Source: DATLOJ01 sp035536315
GTDB taxonomy: Bacteria > Actinomycetota > CADDZG01 > JAHWKV01
Direction of reading: 5' to 3'
DNA length: 47,869 bases
Assembly (NCBI GenBank): GCA_035536315.1
Contig: DATLOJ010000073.1
Span: 1-47,869, forward strand
Part shown: positions 7,895 through 15,953 of the stretch, one piece after another
Layout: each line of letters starts with the position of its first letter
How positions within the stretch are numbered: the stretch's first letter is position 1
Made by a program: the position numbers and the translations under genes
Notes under the pieces: generated by a model
Database searches by the model: none
What the model saw: only the letters and a program-made list of their open reading frames with translations
What the model was told of the DNA's origin: nothing

Positions 7895-8290
7895 TCATTT
7901 CAAGGAAACTGTCTCAAAGGAACTCTCGAGGAGAGCCACAACGCTCAGGCCTATTACTCCGATGCCGAGCGCGAGGATTAGGAACCTGCTGTTCTTGTAC
8001 TTGCGATGCCAGGGAATCAATGACCCCGAAAATCGTTGATTGAAGGCTATCCACGTTTCCCGAAATACAAGAATGTGGACCCCGACAAGGGCGATACCTG
8101 CAGACCCAAGCCGCGTTCCCCCCGGTTCCGGCAGCTGACTGGCTAGGAGGAGAACCGCAACTGGAGCCGCCGCCGCCACGCTAAATGTCAGCATCTTCGA
8201 TCGATCTTGTCTCAGGGTCACAACGAGCACTATCAAAGCTAACCCCAGCATGGTCATCCACAGCCAAAGAGGTATCAGGCCTCCGAACAT
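7895..8290 (-). CDS. Hypothetical four-helix membrane protein
   Basis: A 131-residue protein with about four hydrophobic segments: residues about 5-25 (LWLWMTMLGLALIVLVV), 34-50, 62-78 and 103-122 (FLILALGIGVIGLSVVALL). A basic stretch WHRKYKNSR precedes the last segment. The ATG at 8290 has GAGGG about eight bases upstream. I recognise no family. The 3' end lies 11 bases past the tail of the CAP-gene terminator on the other strand, which may serve both directions. Nothing in the sequence assigns a role. Confidence 0.6.
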   Translation of the reverse strand: MFGGLIPLWLWMTMLGLALIVLVVTLRQDRSKMLTFSVAAAAPVAVLLLASQLPEPGGTRLGSAGIALVGVHILVFRETWIAFNQRFSGSLIPWHRKYKNSRFLILALGIGVIGLSVVALLESSFETVSLK

Positions 8291-8314
8291 TGACGCACCC
8301 TCGGCTGGGCCCCC

Positions 8315-8680
8315 CTATGTGTTGGTTGCATTCATCGTTGGAGGAAGCTGAAAAGAACGTTCGACGCTGCGTTTCAATTCGTGAACTCGAACAACAGACT
8401 GAACGGAAACGGGGCCATAGATGTGAGGAAACTCTTCCTCGCCACCGTGAAGGTTCTCTACTCTGACCTCAGCTTCGAGCAGACTCGGCTCAATCTCGAG
8501 CACAACCAAGTCTTCAGCCTCTTTGAATACGAAGTCTGCTACTTGGATGACTTGATGCTTGAAGGAGCAATGCATGAAGCCGACCTCATCCAGTGTGCGA
8601 TCCAATGTCGATATCTTGTAGGTGCCCGCTTGCAGGGCGGCGTCCCAGTCCGCCCGCCTCGCGATGTGAAAGATGGGCAT
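8315..8680 (-). CDS. DUF952 family protein
   Basis: A 121-residue protein matching the DUF952 pattern: it opens with PIFHIARRADWDAALQAGTY, has GFMHCSF in the middle, then LVVLEIEPSLL and FPHIYGPV near the end. The fold is related to ADP-ribosyltransferase-like small domains and the function of the family is not established. The ATG at 8680 has no Shine-Dalgarno but a TACTAT box sits six bases upstream, so the transcript may be leaderless. The upstream neighbour on the same strand is a frameshifted DUF2442 gene. Confidence 0.8.
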   Translation of the reverse strand: MPIFHIARRADWDAALQAGTYKISTLDRTLDEVGFMHCSFKHQVIQVADFVFKEAEDLVVLEIEPSLLEAEVRVENLHGGEEEFPHIYGPVSVQSVVRVHELKRSVERSFQLPPTMNATNT

Positions 8681-8686
8681 CTGAGG

Positions 8687-8692
8687 ATAGTA
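8687..8692 (-). promoter_or_regulatory. Probable -10 box of DUF952 gene (leaderless start)
   Basis: TACTAT on the minus strand, six bases before the ATG at 8680, matches the TANNNT box found just upstream of leaderless actinobacterial genes. No -35 was assigned. Confidence 0.4.
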
Positions 8693-8728
8693 ACCGTGCG
8701 GGACCCGGCCGTTGCTCCGAACGGCTGC

Positions 8729-8991
8729 TTATGCGCCATCTCTTACCCGAGCTTTCAGCGGGTACTTCTCGGGCTGCTCGATCGAATCAATTGTCAGGTC
8801 GACATCTACATTAGGCCTGTAGAGGTGATCCGGCTGAGGTCGTTCGATATTCAGGATTGCCTGGACGGATGCGGCTTTGAACCATGGGAATTCGTCGAAT
8901 GCCAGGAATAACTCTCGGTCGTCGCCAGTACCCAGAAACCGTGCTGCGAAATGTTGCTGACCTCAGCGCGGAAAATGTTCGTGCTAGGCAT
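8729..8991 (-). pseudogene. DUF2442 gene with a one-base frameshift
   Basis: Two frames together give a DUF2442-like protein. From ATG 8991 one frame reads VSNISQHGFWVL; from about 8928 another frame reads DDRELFLAFDEFPWF, then ILNIERPQPDHLYRPNVDVD and IEQPEKYPLKA before TAA at 8729. The family pattern continues directly from one to the other, and the span is 263 bases. Adding a single base near 8922-8928 gives 264 bases and an 87-residue protein of normal family length. This is either a real inactivating deletion or a sequencing/assembly error. DUF2442 proteins are small and often sit next to other small genes of toxin-antitoxin type. It lies 21 bases after the PxpC stop. Confidence 0.75.
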
Positions 8992-9012
8992 CTCTGATCT
9001 CGTGAAGGCCTC

Positions 9013-9792
9013 TCAGGTGGTCATCCCCATCACCTTGAACTCAATTTCGGCCCCCGGGCGCGATTGGGCGACCAGCCGCAGATCTTCGGAGTGCACGACT
9101 GCCGGGACGGAGTAGCCGCCAACTGTTGGCGCTTCCGCCATCAGCACTATCGGTTTTCCTCCAGGCGGAACCTGGATGCAACCGGGGAGCAGCGGCTCGG
9201 ACCATTCCTCTGCCGATCCGCCGTCTTCGGGGCTCCCCTCCAGCTCGTAGCCCATACGGTCTCGCCGGCCCCCGGTTCTCCGGGGGCCTCGCAGTTCCCC
9301 AAAAAGTCTGACCAGTCCTTGCATGTCGGGGGGGTCGACCACAGCGGGATCCTTAGTGTCGTCCGCTGCGCTGACTAGGTCACCATTCCTAAGCCAGCTA
9401 CCAACGCCCTCCCCAACGTGAGTCGACCTGCTTCCCTTATAGATGGGGGAGTCCACTCCTCCTGCGATCGACAGGTAGCTCCAAATTCCGTCGCTGCCGT
9501 CGCCGAGCTCGAACCGATCTCCTTTGTTCACCTCGAGCGTCTCCCAATAGGGGGCTCCTTTGCGCCGCGCCCCTCCAAACGCGATCGTGCCCGCCGCCGT
9601 CACCTCGATTGCGCACGGGCCTGGGCCGATCTCAATTCCGGCGGCCGAAGCCGTCGCGCCGGCTAACACGTTGGTCAATCGGTGCGACAGCTGATCCATT
9701 GCGCCTGATCGCGCGTGTCCCTCGGCTCGGTGCCCGTACCGGCCCTGGTCTTGAATGCTCATCGCTACCGACGCGCGGATGATTCGAATCAC
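9013..9792 (-). CDS. pxpC: 5-oxoprolinase subunit PxpC (biotin-dependent carboxylase-like, KipA)
   Basis: A 259-residue protein of the KipA/allophanate hydrolase subunit 2 family. With PxpA and PxpB it forms the ATP-dependent prokaryotic 5-oxoprolinase that opens 5-oxoproline to glutamate. Family features seen: VIRIIRASVAMSIQDQGRYGHRA-type N-terminus, AMDQLSHRLTNVL, GPCAIEVTAAG, IWSYLSIAGGVD and PIVLMAEAPTVGGY. A longer frame starts at 9867, but the GTG at 9790-9792 overlaps the PxpB stop (GTGA) and gives the conserved N-terminus, so it was chosen. Last intact gene of the operon that begins at 13767. Confidence 0.9.
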   Translation of the reverse strand: MIRIIRASVAMSIQDQGRYGHRAEGHARSGAMDQLSHRLTNVLAGATASAAGIEIGPGPCAIEVTAAGTIAFGGARRKGAPYWETLEVNKGDRFELGDGSDGIWSYLSIAGGVDSPIYKGSRSTHVGEGVGSWLRNGDLVSAADDTKDPAVVDPPDMQGLVRLFGELRGPRRTGGRRDRMGYELEGSPEDGGSAEEWSEPLLPGCIQVPPGGKPIVLMAEAPTVGGYSVPAVVHSEDLRLVAQSRPGAEIEFKVMGMTT

Positions 9793-10388
9793 GCTGGATC
9801 GAATATCACGCTGTCGCCCGGCTTGAACTCGGGAAGGGGAAGATCGACGCGGCCGATGATTCGCCATCCGCCCGGGCGCTGCTTGCCGTAGATGCCGGTC
9901 TGTCTTCCACCGATCCCTACCGATCCAGCCTCGACACCCAGCCGAGGCCGCTCCATCCTCGGCAGACGAAGCCTCTCATCGACTTCCGATAGGTAGACGA
10001 ACCCGGGCGATCCCAACGTCACCACCGTGTAGGTCGCGCCACTGTGGAGCCCCACAATCTGCTCCTTCGATCTGCCCAGATAATCAGCCGCCCACGTAAG
10101 GTCCTCCCCGTCGTAGCGGCATCTCAATTGGTGGGTTCGAAACTCGCTTTCGGCATCCGGTTCGATCTGGAGAGTCTCGAGCTGAGTAGCGACTCGCTCG
10201 AAATCATCTGGCTCGACCTCCACAAGGACGCGCGCATGGCCCGATGACGCGTCGACTACTCCATCGATCGACGAAGCAGCAACGCAAAAGCCGAGCATTC
10301 GCATGGTGAGATCGGGGGAGGGCTCCTCTCCGAAGACAGCGACGATTCCTCGGTCACCCATCCGCTCGATCTGGAACTTCGTGCTCAT
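9789..10388 (-). CDS. pxpB: 5-oxoprolinase subunit PxpB (KipI-like)
   Basis: A 199-residue protein of the KipI/allophanate hydrolase subunit 1 family. It partners PxpC. Seen: GDRGIVAVFGEE near the N-terminus, CRYDGEDLTWAADYLG in the middle and the family block GSPGFVYLSEVDERLRLPR, followed by GIGGRQTGIYGKQRPGGW and a C-terminal PGDSVIFDP. The start ATG at 10388 overlaps the PxpA stop by four bases and the stop overlaps PxpC by four. KipI/KipA can act as kinase inhibitors in Bacillus, but together with PxpA the oxoprolinase role is the better reading. Confidence 0.9.
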   Translation of the reverse strand: MSTKFQIERMGDRGIVAVFGEEPSPDLTMRMLGFCVAASSIDGVVDASSGHARVLVEVEPDDFERVATQLETLQIEPDAESEFRTHQLRCRYDGEDLTWAADYLGRSKEQIVGLHSGATYTVVTLGSPGFVYLSEVDERLRLPRMERPRLGVEAGSVGIGGRQTGIYGKQRPGGWRIIGRVDLPLPEFKPGDSVIFDPA

Positions 10389-11077
10389 TGAGAAGAGGCG
10401 GAAACTTCAAAGCCTTCGCGGGCGAGACGGTCCCTTACGACTCTCGCGATCTTGACCGCGTTCGGCGTGTCCGAGTGGATGCATACCGAGTCCACCGAGC
10501 CTGCGAGCAGGACTGCCTGCTCTGCGGCAACGTCGGGTTCCCTGATGACCGAACCTGCGACCGTCCGGGACATCAGCATTCCTTCCTTCGAGTAGGCCCT
10601 GTCGGCAAACCCTTCGAGGATCACCTCGATTCCTTCAACGGATGTGACCGCACTTGCCGGCATGGTCATGAGCGGAAGAGGTCGCCGCCTTGCCAGCTCT
10701 GCAACCACCGAGGCAATTTGGGCGCTGGTGAGTGCGTCGTTGTAAAGGGCTCCGTGTGGCTTTATGTATGCGATCGACGAATCTCGATCGGACGCGATAG
10801 CGGAAAGTGCATCGACCTGCGCGATCAGCGAATCGACCAGGGCTTGCGGATCTATATACATCGAGACCCTGCCGAAGTTCGCTCGGTCGGGATACGACGG
10901 ATGCGCACCGATCCGTACTCCCTGCGCCAGCGCACTTTCGACAGCGGCTGCCATCGTGACTGCGTCGCCAGCGTGGCCCCCGCACGCGATGCTGGCCGAC
11001 GTGACGATGCGCATCAGCTCGTCGTCCGATTCCGAACCCTCGCCGAGATCTGCGTTCAGGTCGATGCGGCCTTCCAT
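10385..11077 (-). CDS. pxpA: 5-oxoprolinase subunit PxpA (LamB/YcsF family)
   Basis: A 230-residue LamB/YcsF family protein with the standard opening IDLNADLGEG, then ASIACGGHAGD, IGAHPSYPDR and YIKPHGALYND, whose acidic and His residues form the active site in this fold. It activates 5-oxoproline with the PxpBC complex. Length is slightly short of the usual 245-255 residues but all motif blocks are present. It follows the gamma-glutamyltransferase by six bases and overlaps PxpB, so the subunits are translated in order A, B, C. Confidence 0.92.
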   Translation of the reverse strand: MEGRIDLNADLGEGSESDDELMRIVTSASIACGGHAGDAVTMAAAVESALAQGVRIGAHPSYPDRANFGRVSMYIDPQALVDSLIAQVDALSAIASDRDSSIAYIKPHGALYNDALTSAQIASVVAELARRRPLPLMTMPASAVTSVEGIEVILEGFADRAYSKEGMLMSRTVAGSVIREPDVAAEQAVLLAGSVDSVCIHSDTPNAVKIARVVRDRLAREGFEVSASSQ

Positions 11078-11083
11078 CCCGAT

Positions 11084-12391
11084 TCAGTATCCGGCTGCCA
11101 GACCGTCGGTTCGCGGGTCGGACGCGGCCGCAAGGCCCTTATCGGTCGAAAGGATCACGTGGGCATGTCCCGCTGCGTCGGAGCGGGGGATGACTCTTGC
11201 GCCAATTTCGGGTAGTCCTTCTTCCGCGACCAGTGCCCCCATCTGCTTGATCCAGCGCGGTGCTTCGAGCGCGACCGCGGGATCCTGTTTCAAGAGGAAG
11301 ATTCGAGCGAGAAGCTGCAGATGAATCTGGATCTGAGCTTCGCCTCCCATCGTTCCGAAGACAAGCTTGGGCTTTCCGTCCTTCAATGCCATGGCCGGAC
11401 TCAGAGTGTGTACCGGACGCTCGCCTGGCTTGTATGTCTCGGGCGTGCAATACGCGCCGCGGTTGTGCAAGTGAATTCCGGTTCCCGGAATCGATGCGCC
11501 TGAGCCGAACCCCATGTAATTGCTCTCGTTGAGACTGACCGCCATGCCGTTTTCGTCGTGAACGCACAGGTAAACGGTGTCGCCTTCCGGCGCGGCCTCG
11601 TCGAATGAGCGAATCAACTGGAGGTGAAACTCCGGATCGTTCTCGTCGAGAGCAGTGACGGTTCCGAGTCTCTCAATGGCTTCAAGAGCGAGGTACCCCC
11701 TGCTGTTGGGCGGCATCTCGTAGACCTGGACATCGGCGAAAGGCGTGGACGGCGGATCCACCCATTCGGCTTCATGCGACGCGAAGTCTTCCGGCGAAAA
11801 CGGCGCTGGAGCGTTCTTTGCGGCAGGTCCCTCGTAGAAGTTGGGGAGGTCTTCGAGAACCTCGGCAAGGGCCGGGTTGGTGATCTTTCCGCCGGACAGG
11901 AATATCTGACTCAGTTGGGGATCGTCCTGAAGTACCTCCCTGGATCTCTCCAACGCCCTCTCGAGGTTCGGTGAAGGCCAGTAGCCTTCGCTGGCCAACC
12001 GGATCGCGGGCTTTGCCAGGTCACCGACACTTCTGGTTCCAAATCTTTCGAGCAGCGCGAGCCACCCTGCGACTGCACCGGGAACGGTTGCCGAACCGAT
12101 ACCGCGAACCGGCACGCGGCCGTCCGCGGGCAACACGGCTGCCTTCGGAAGCCGGCCACTCGAGTTGAGGCCGTGCACCTTGCCTTCCGCGTAGACCATC
12201 GCGAATAGATCTCCCCCCAGTCCGCACCCGTGCGGGAAAACAACGGCGAGAACTAAATTGGTCGCGACTGCGGCATCAACCGCGTTTCCCCCCGACTGCA
12301 GCACAGAAAGTCCGGCCGCCGTTGCAAGGTAATGCGGGCTCGCTACCGCGGCGTGAGGAAACACGTAAGCGGGCGGAACGCTGGTGTTCAT
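11084..12391 (-). CDS. Gamma-glutamyltransferase family protein (cytoplasmic, YwrD-like)
   Basis: A 435-residue Ntn-hydrolase of the GGT family. Seen: SGGNAVDAAVATNL (33-46), GCGLGGD (55-61), the substrate-binding Arg in SSGRLP (R80), and the predicted autocatalytic nucleophile T272 in GDTVYLCV, followed by LSPAMALKDG and GGEAQIQ. It is shorter than secreted GGTs (about 550-580) and has no signal peptide, like the YwrD branch, so it probably acts in the cytoplasm. It would cleave or transfer gamma-glutamyl groups. Its start overlaps the LarA-like gene stop by four bases and PxpA follows by six, placing gamma-glutamyl release and 5-oxoproline recycling in one transcript. Confidence 0.88.
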   Translation of the reverse strand: MNTSVPPAYVFPHAAVASPHYLATAAGLSVLQSGGNAVDAAVATNLVLAVVFPHGCGLGGDLFAMVYAEGKVHGLNSSGRLPKAAVLPADGRVPVRGIGSATVPGAVAGWLALLERFGTRSVGDLAKPAIRLASEGYWPSPNLERALERSREVLQDDPQLSQIFLSGGKITNPALAEVLEDLPNFYEGPAAKNAPAPFSPEDFASHEAEWVDPPSTPFADVQVYEMPPNSRGYLALEAIERLGTVTALDENDPEFHLQLIRSFDEAAPEGDTVYLCVHDENGMAVSLNESNYMGFGSGASIPGTGIHLHNRGAYCTPETYKPGERPVHTLSPAMALKDGKPKLVFGTMGGEAQIQIHLQLLARIFLLKQDPAVALEAPRWIKQMGALVAEEGLPEIGARVIPRSDAAGHAHVILSTDKGLAAASDPRTDGLAAGY

Positions 12392-13767
12392 GCTCTGTTG
12401 AAGGCGGCCGGGTACCTCACGAATGCGATCCTGGCATCGCTCCCATGATCGTCCTTAGCGCTTCCGATAGCAGCTTCAACGCTCGACGCCCAGTCGAATC
12501 CGATGTGTTCCGGAGTGCTCTTGCTCTCGGCCCCAGCGACTATGACGCGGCCCGCGTGCCGCAACCTCTTTAGCGGATAAAGCGCCATGATTCCGTGAGA
12601 GCCGTGAAAGGCGAATTGGTTCCGATACTTTTCGATGTAGTCGGGCCTTTCGGCGAACTCCTGCTCGTACCTGTCCTTCGCTTCGTACGGATCCTTCGTT
12701 TCGGGAAGGACCCGATCCCACACCTCCTTGTACGACGGGTGGCGATCGGAGTCCCAAACGTCGCGGCAAGGGTTCGCCAAAATCACAGTGCACCCTTTCT
12801 TTCCGACCGCTTCGATCATTCCACCCAGGTAGCCGAGTCCGGTTGAGACCAGGGAAAGGATCGGGTTGTTGAAGCTGTACGCAGCGTAGGGACTCCACTC
12901 CGGGACGCCGTAGAGAATGACATCGCAAGGTTCCTCGACAAGGGTCCTTCGCGGGGGCATGTGCGCACGGTTCATCTCCAGAGCGGCGGCTCGCGTCCCT
13001 CCGACGCTTCCCCCAAAGAACGCCGCGGGCTCCAGGGGGTTGGCAAGGACGGTCTCGACCTTGAAGAACGTGTCGCTGCCAAGCTCCTGTTCTGTGGTTC
13101 CCCCCATCTCATCGAGCACCTCGTGCATGCGGTTGCGGTCGATCGACATGCTCATTGTGTCGGGAGCATGGTGCTGCGCGATGCACCTGTACGAGGAGAG
13201 CCCCACGCTGATCGATTTCCAACCTCCGCTGAAGCCTCTTGTCGTCGAGCAGTTGAGATAAACGACGAGATCCGCATCGACCGCTTTCTTGCTGAGATCC
13301 ACCACATGCCCGGTCGCCGTCCGACCTACTTCGACCATGTCGGGTGATTCCGCATCGTGGCAGCCGATCCGGTCGCGAAATCGATTCGTGAGATCGGTCC
13401 CGATTAGCCGGGACAGTTCGTCGAAGGTGAACTGCCTGTGGAGTGCGTTTGCGCAGACCAGCTCGATGTTGCGCTCATCGACTCCGCCGTCTACCAGGGC
13501 AGAGACGATCGCATTGAGGCCGTGCTCCCAAACCGGCGCGTAACAGGGGACCGTTGCATCGTCGAACGCAACGAGGACTTTCTTTGCCTTGCGCGCCAGG
13601 TCCGCGAGGGGGGGCCGGTCGATGGGGCGTTCGATGGCGTCCGCGATCGAGGACGAGATGTCGGTCACCCCAGGCATGGGAATCGAAAGTGAACTGGGAA
13701 TCTCGATGATCGAGTCGGGAAGATCTACGTCGAGCCAGGAGTCTCCGAAGACGATTTGGTCCTTCAT
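12388..13767 (-). CDS. LarA-like (DUF2088) nickel-pincer racemase homologue with altered active site
   Basis: A 459-residue protein of the LarA family, whose characterised members racemise or epimerise 2-hydroxyacids with a nickel-pincer nucleotide covalently held by a Lys. Seen: GFSGGWK with K184, and H200 (in AQHHAP) 16 residues later, matching the cofactor Lys and nickel-binding His; H110 (ALHRQ) fits one catalytic His. However, the position ten residues before K184, a catalytic His in LarA, is S174 here, and the DxTRP substrate-binding Arg is replaced (DATVP, V73). Either the substrate differs or the enzyme is inactive as a racemase. ATG 13767 has GGAG six bases upstream. It is the first gene of the GGT-PxpABC operon. 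No LarB, LarC or LarE is in the window. Confidence 0.8.
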   Translation of the reverse strand: MKDQIVFGDSWLDVDLPDSIIEIPSSLSIPMPGVTDISSSIADAIERPIDRPPLADLARKAKKVLVAFDDATVPCYAPVWEHGLNAIVSALVDGGVDERNIELVCANALHRQFTFDELSRLIGTDLTNRFRDRIGCHDAESPDMVEVGRTATGHVVDLSKKAVDADLVVYLNCSTTRGFSGGWKSISVGLSSYRCIAQHHAPDTMSMSIDRNRMHEVLDEMGGTTEQELGSDTFFKVETVLANPLEPAAFFGGSVGGTRAAALEMNRAHMPPRRTLVEEPCDVILYGVPEWSPYAAYSFNNPILSLVSTGLGYLGGMIEAVGKKGCTVILANPCRDVWDSDRHPSYKEVWDRVLPETKDPYEAKDRYEQEFAERPDYIEKYRNQFAFHGSHGIMALYPLKRLRHAGRVIVAGAESKSTPEHIGFDWASSVEAAIGSAKDDHGSDARIAFVRYPAAFNRA

Positions 13768-13815
13768 GTGGAGCTCCGAGTTGTATCACCAACCCCCACG
13801 CGTCAGACGTTCGAT

Positions 13816-13821
13816 TAAGCT
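13816..13821 (+). promoter_or_regulatory. Probable -10 box of SDR/acyl-CoA dehydrogenase operon
   Basis: TAAGCT (TANNNT) lies seven bases before the ATG at 13829, where no Shine-Dalgarno is seen. This fits a leaderless transcript. The region 13768-13828 is only 61 bases and also serves the divergent LarA-like operon. Confidence 0.4.
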
Positions 13822-13828
13822 GCCGCCC

Positions 13829-14761
13829 ATGGGAATGCTCGACGGCAAGGTCGCCCTCGTAACGGGGGCCGGTAGGGGAATCGGCAGGGCCGAGGCCCTT
13901 CTGTTTGCTTCCGAAGGAGCGGCTGTGGTCGTGAACGACGTGGGGGCATCGGTTGCAGGCGAGGGGCACGACGCGGCCCCCGCAGAGCAGGTGGCCGAAG
14001 AGATCAAGAAGGGCGGGGGCCGGGCCTCCGTCGACGACACCGACGTGACCAACTTCGAAGCCGTCGAGGCGCTGATCTCAAGAGTCGTCGGCGAGTACGG
14101 GCAAATCGACATCGTGGTTAACAACGCGGGGATTCTGCGTGACCGGATGGTAGTGAACATGAGCGAGCAGGAGTGGGATGCGGTCATCGCCGTCCACCTG
14201 AAAGGGACCTTCAACGTTACGCGCCACGCGGCCGCCTACTGGCGTGCACGGAGCAAGGCCGGGGAGTCGGTGTCGGGCAGGATCATCAACACGTCCTCGC
14301 CGTCGGGCCTTTACGGCAACGTGGGGCAGAGTAACTACGGAGCAGCGAAAGCGGGCATTGCAGGCTTCACAGTCATCACCGCCCAGGAGCTGAAGAACTA
14401 CGGAGTTACGGTGAACGCCATTTCACCGTCGGCCAGGACCCGAATGACCGAGCAGGCGTTCGGATCGATAGCCGCGCCGGGTGGCGGCTTCGATGCATTC
14501 GCACCCGAGAACATCGCTCCGATCGTTGCTTACCTGGCTACGGACGATGCAGCCGGAATTACCGGCCAGGTCTTTTCCGTTCAAGGTGGCAGCATCGCTT
14601 TGCTTCAGGGATGGACACCGGCAGGAGTCATCTCGCGCGAGGAGCAGTGGACCCCAACGGAGATTGCTTCGGCGATCGACCAGATAGTTCCCGGTAAGAA
14701 GATCGAGCCCGATCCAATGTCCGCAAGGCTCGCGGCCGGGCAGCAGTCGCTTCAAAACTAA
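13829..14761 (+). CDS. SDR family oxidoreductase, 3-hydroxyacyl-CoA dehydrogenase-like
   Basis: A 310-residue short-chain dehydrogenase. Seen: TGAGRGIG (residues 13-20), VVNNAGIL, the catalytic Ser in NTSSPSG, and YGAAKAG with catalytic Tyr and Lys. The insertion GASVAGEGHD after the second strand and the long C-terminal part resemble the dehydrogenase domain of multifunctional enzyme type 2, which oxidises 3-hydroxyacyl-CoA. An open frame continues 240 bases upstream, overlapping the divergent LarA-like gene; the ATG at 13829 gives the normal start MGMLDGKVALVTG. It precedes the acyl-CoA dehydrogenase pair by ten bases, so it probably acts in the same beta-oxidation-type pathway. Confidence 0.85.
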   Translation: MGMLDGKVALVTGAGRGIGRAEALLFASEGAAVVVNDVGASVAGEGHDAAPAEQVAEEIKKGGGRASVDDTDVTNFEAVEALISRVVGEYGQIDIVVNNAGILRDRMVVNMSEQEWDAVIAVHLKGTFNVTRHAAAYWRARSKAGESVSGRIINTSSPSGLYGNVGQSNYGAAKAGIAGFTVITAQELKNYGVTVNAISPSARTRMTEQAFGSIAAPGGGFDAFAPENIAPIVAYLATDDAAGITGQVFSVQGGSIALLQGWTPAGVISREEQWTPTEIASAIDQIVPGKKIEPDPMSARLAAGQQSLQN

Positions 14762-14771
14762 GTCGGTAGCG

Positions 14772-15953
14772 ATGGACCTCACCTGGACCGCCGAAGACGA
14801 TGCCTTCCGATCAGAGATCCGTTCTTATCTCGAGAGAAGCGTTCCGCGGGATCTTCCCAAAGATGGCGATGAGAACTTTGCCGCGAGACGTGAGTGGCAG
14901 AAAAAGCTTGCGGAAGACGCTTGGGTGGGGATCCACTGGCCGGAGCAATACGGGGGCCGGGGAGCGTCCCTGCTGCAGACCGTCATCTTCAACGAGGAGT
15001 ACACCAAGGCAGCCGCACCGGCGATTCCCAACTCGCTAGGAGTTGGCCTTCTCGGCCCCACGTTGCTGCGCTTTGGAACCGACGCGCAAAAGGAGAGGTT
15101 TCTACGCAAGGTGCTGACGGCTGAAGAAATCTGGTGTCAGGGCTTTTCCGAGCCGAACGCAGGAAGCGACCTGGCGGCAGTTGCATGCAGGGCCGAGCGC
15201 GTGGGAGACGAGTTTGTAGTCAACGGCCAAAAGATATGGACCTCCCAAGCCAAACACTCCGACTGGATCTTCGCTCTAGTAAGGACCGACCCAGAAGCTC
15301 CCAAGCACAAGGGAATCTCCTTTCTCTTGATCGATATGCATTCGCCAGGAATCGAGGTGCGACCCCTCGTCGAGATGACGGGCGAAGATCTTTTTGCGGA
15401 GGTCTTCTTCACCGACGTCAAAGTCCCGGCTGAAAACCTCGTCGGGGAGCTGGGGGACGGGTGGAAGATTGCGATGACCACCCTTGGCTTTGAGCGCGGG
15501 GCCGGAGGCCTTGCCCAGTCGGTTGGACTTCGGAAGTCCTGGAACGATCTCGTGCGTGACATCGCCAAGTTGGAAGAGTCGGGCGGACCTTCACTGGAGA
15601 ACGCGTCCGTTCGCGAGAAATTAGGACGATCACTGGTGGAGCTCGAGGTGTACCGATACAGCACACTGCGCGCGATTTCCCGGGCCGCGATGGGGGAGAA
15701 GACGGGGCCCGAGGCATCCATCAACAAGCTTTACTGGTCGGAGTGGCACAAGAGCTTCATGGAGGACGCCATGCAGATCCTCGGCTCCCTCGGCCGCTCC
15801 TACGACGGGGGGCCGGACGACGTCGACACGGCTCGCTGGGTCACGGAGCTGTACTACTCGAGGGCCGGAACGATCTACGCAGGGACCTCAGAGATCCAGC
15901 GAAACATCCTGTCTGAGCTGGTTCTGGAACTCCCGAAGGAAGGGCGGCCCTGA
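14772..15953 (+). CDS. Acyl-CoA dehydrogenase, large subunit of a heteromeric pair
   Basis: A 393-residue FAD-dependent acyl-CoA dehydrogenase. Seen: CQGFSEPNAGSDLA, KIWTSQAKHSDW and near the C-terminus TIYAGTSEIQRNILSE. In homotetrameric enzymes the catalytic Glu lies in the YEGT motif; here the motif is YAGT, as in heteromeric alpha2beta2 enzymes such as those of steroid side-chain degradation, where the base is elsewhere. The stop overlaps the next gene's ATG by one base (TGATG), supporting obligate partnership. Substrates could be bulky or branched acyl-CoAs; the sequence does not settle this. Confidence 0.88.
   Translation: MDLTWTAEDDAFRSEIRSYLERSVPRDLPKDGDENFAARREWQKKLAEDAWVGIHWPEQYGGRGASLLQTVIFNEEYTKAAAPAIPNSLGVGLLGPTLLRFGTDAQKERFLRKVLTAEEIWCQGFSEPNAGSDLAAVACRAERVGDEFVVNGQKIWTSQAKHSDWIFALVRTDPEAPKHKGISFLLIDMHSPGIEVRPLVEMTGEDLFAEVFFTDVKVPAENLVGELGDGWKIAMTTLGFERGAGGLAQSVGLRKSWNDLVRDIAKLEESGGPSLENASVREKLGRSLVELEVYRYSTLRAISRAAMGEKTGPEASINKLYWSEWHKSFMEDAMQILGSLGRSYDGGPDDVDTARWVTELYYSRAGTIYAGTSEIQRNILSELVLELPKEGRP

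Noticed and set aside
8381..8911. Long plus-strand frame opposite DUF952 and DUF2442
   Set aside because: It is the complement of two recognisable minus-strand genes and has no family features of its own.
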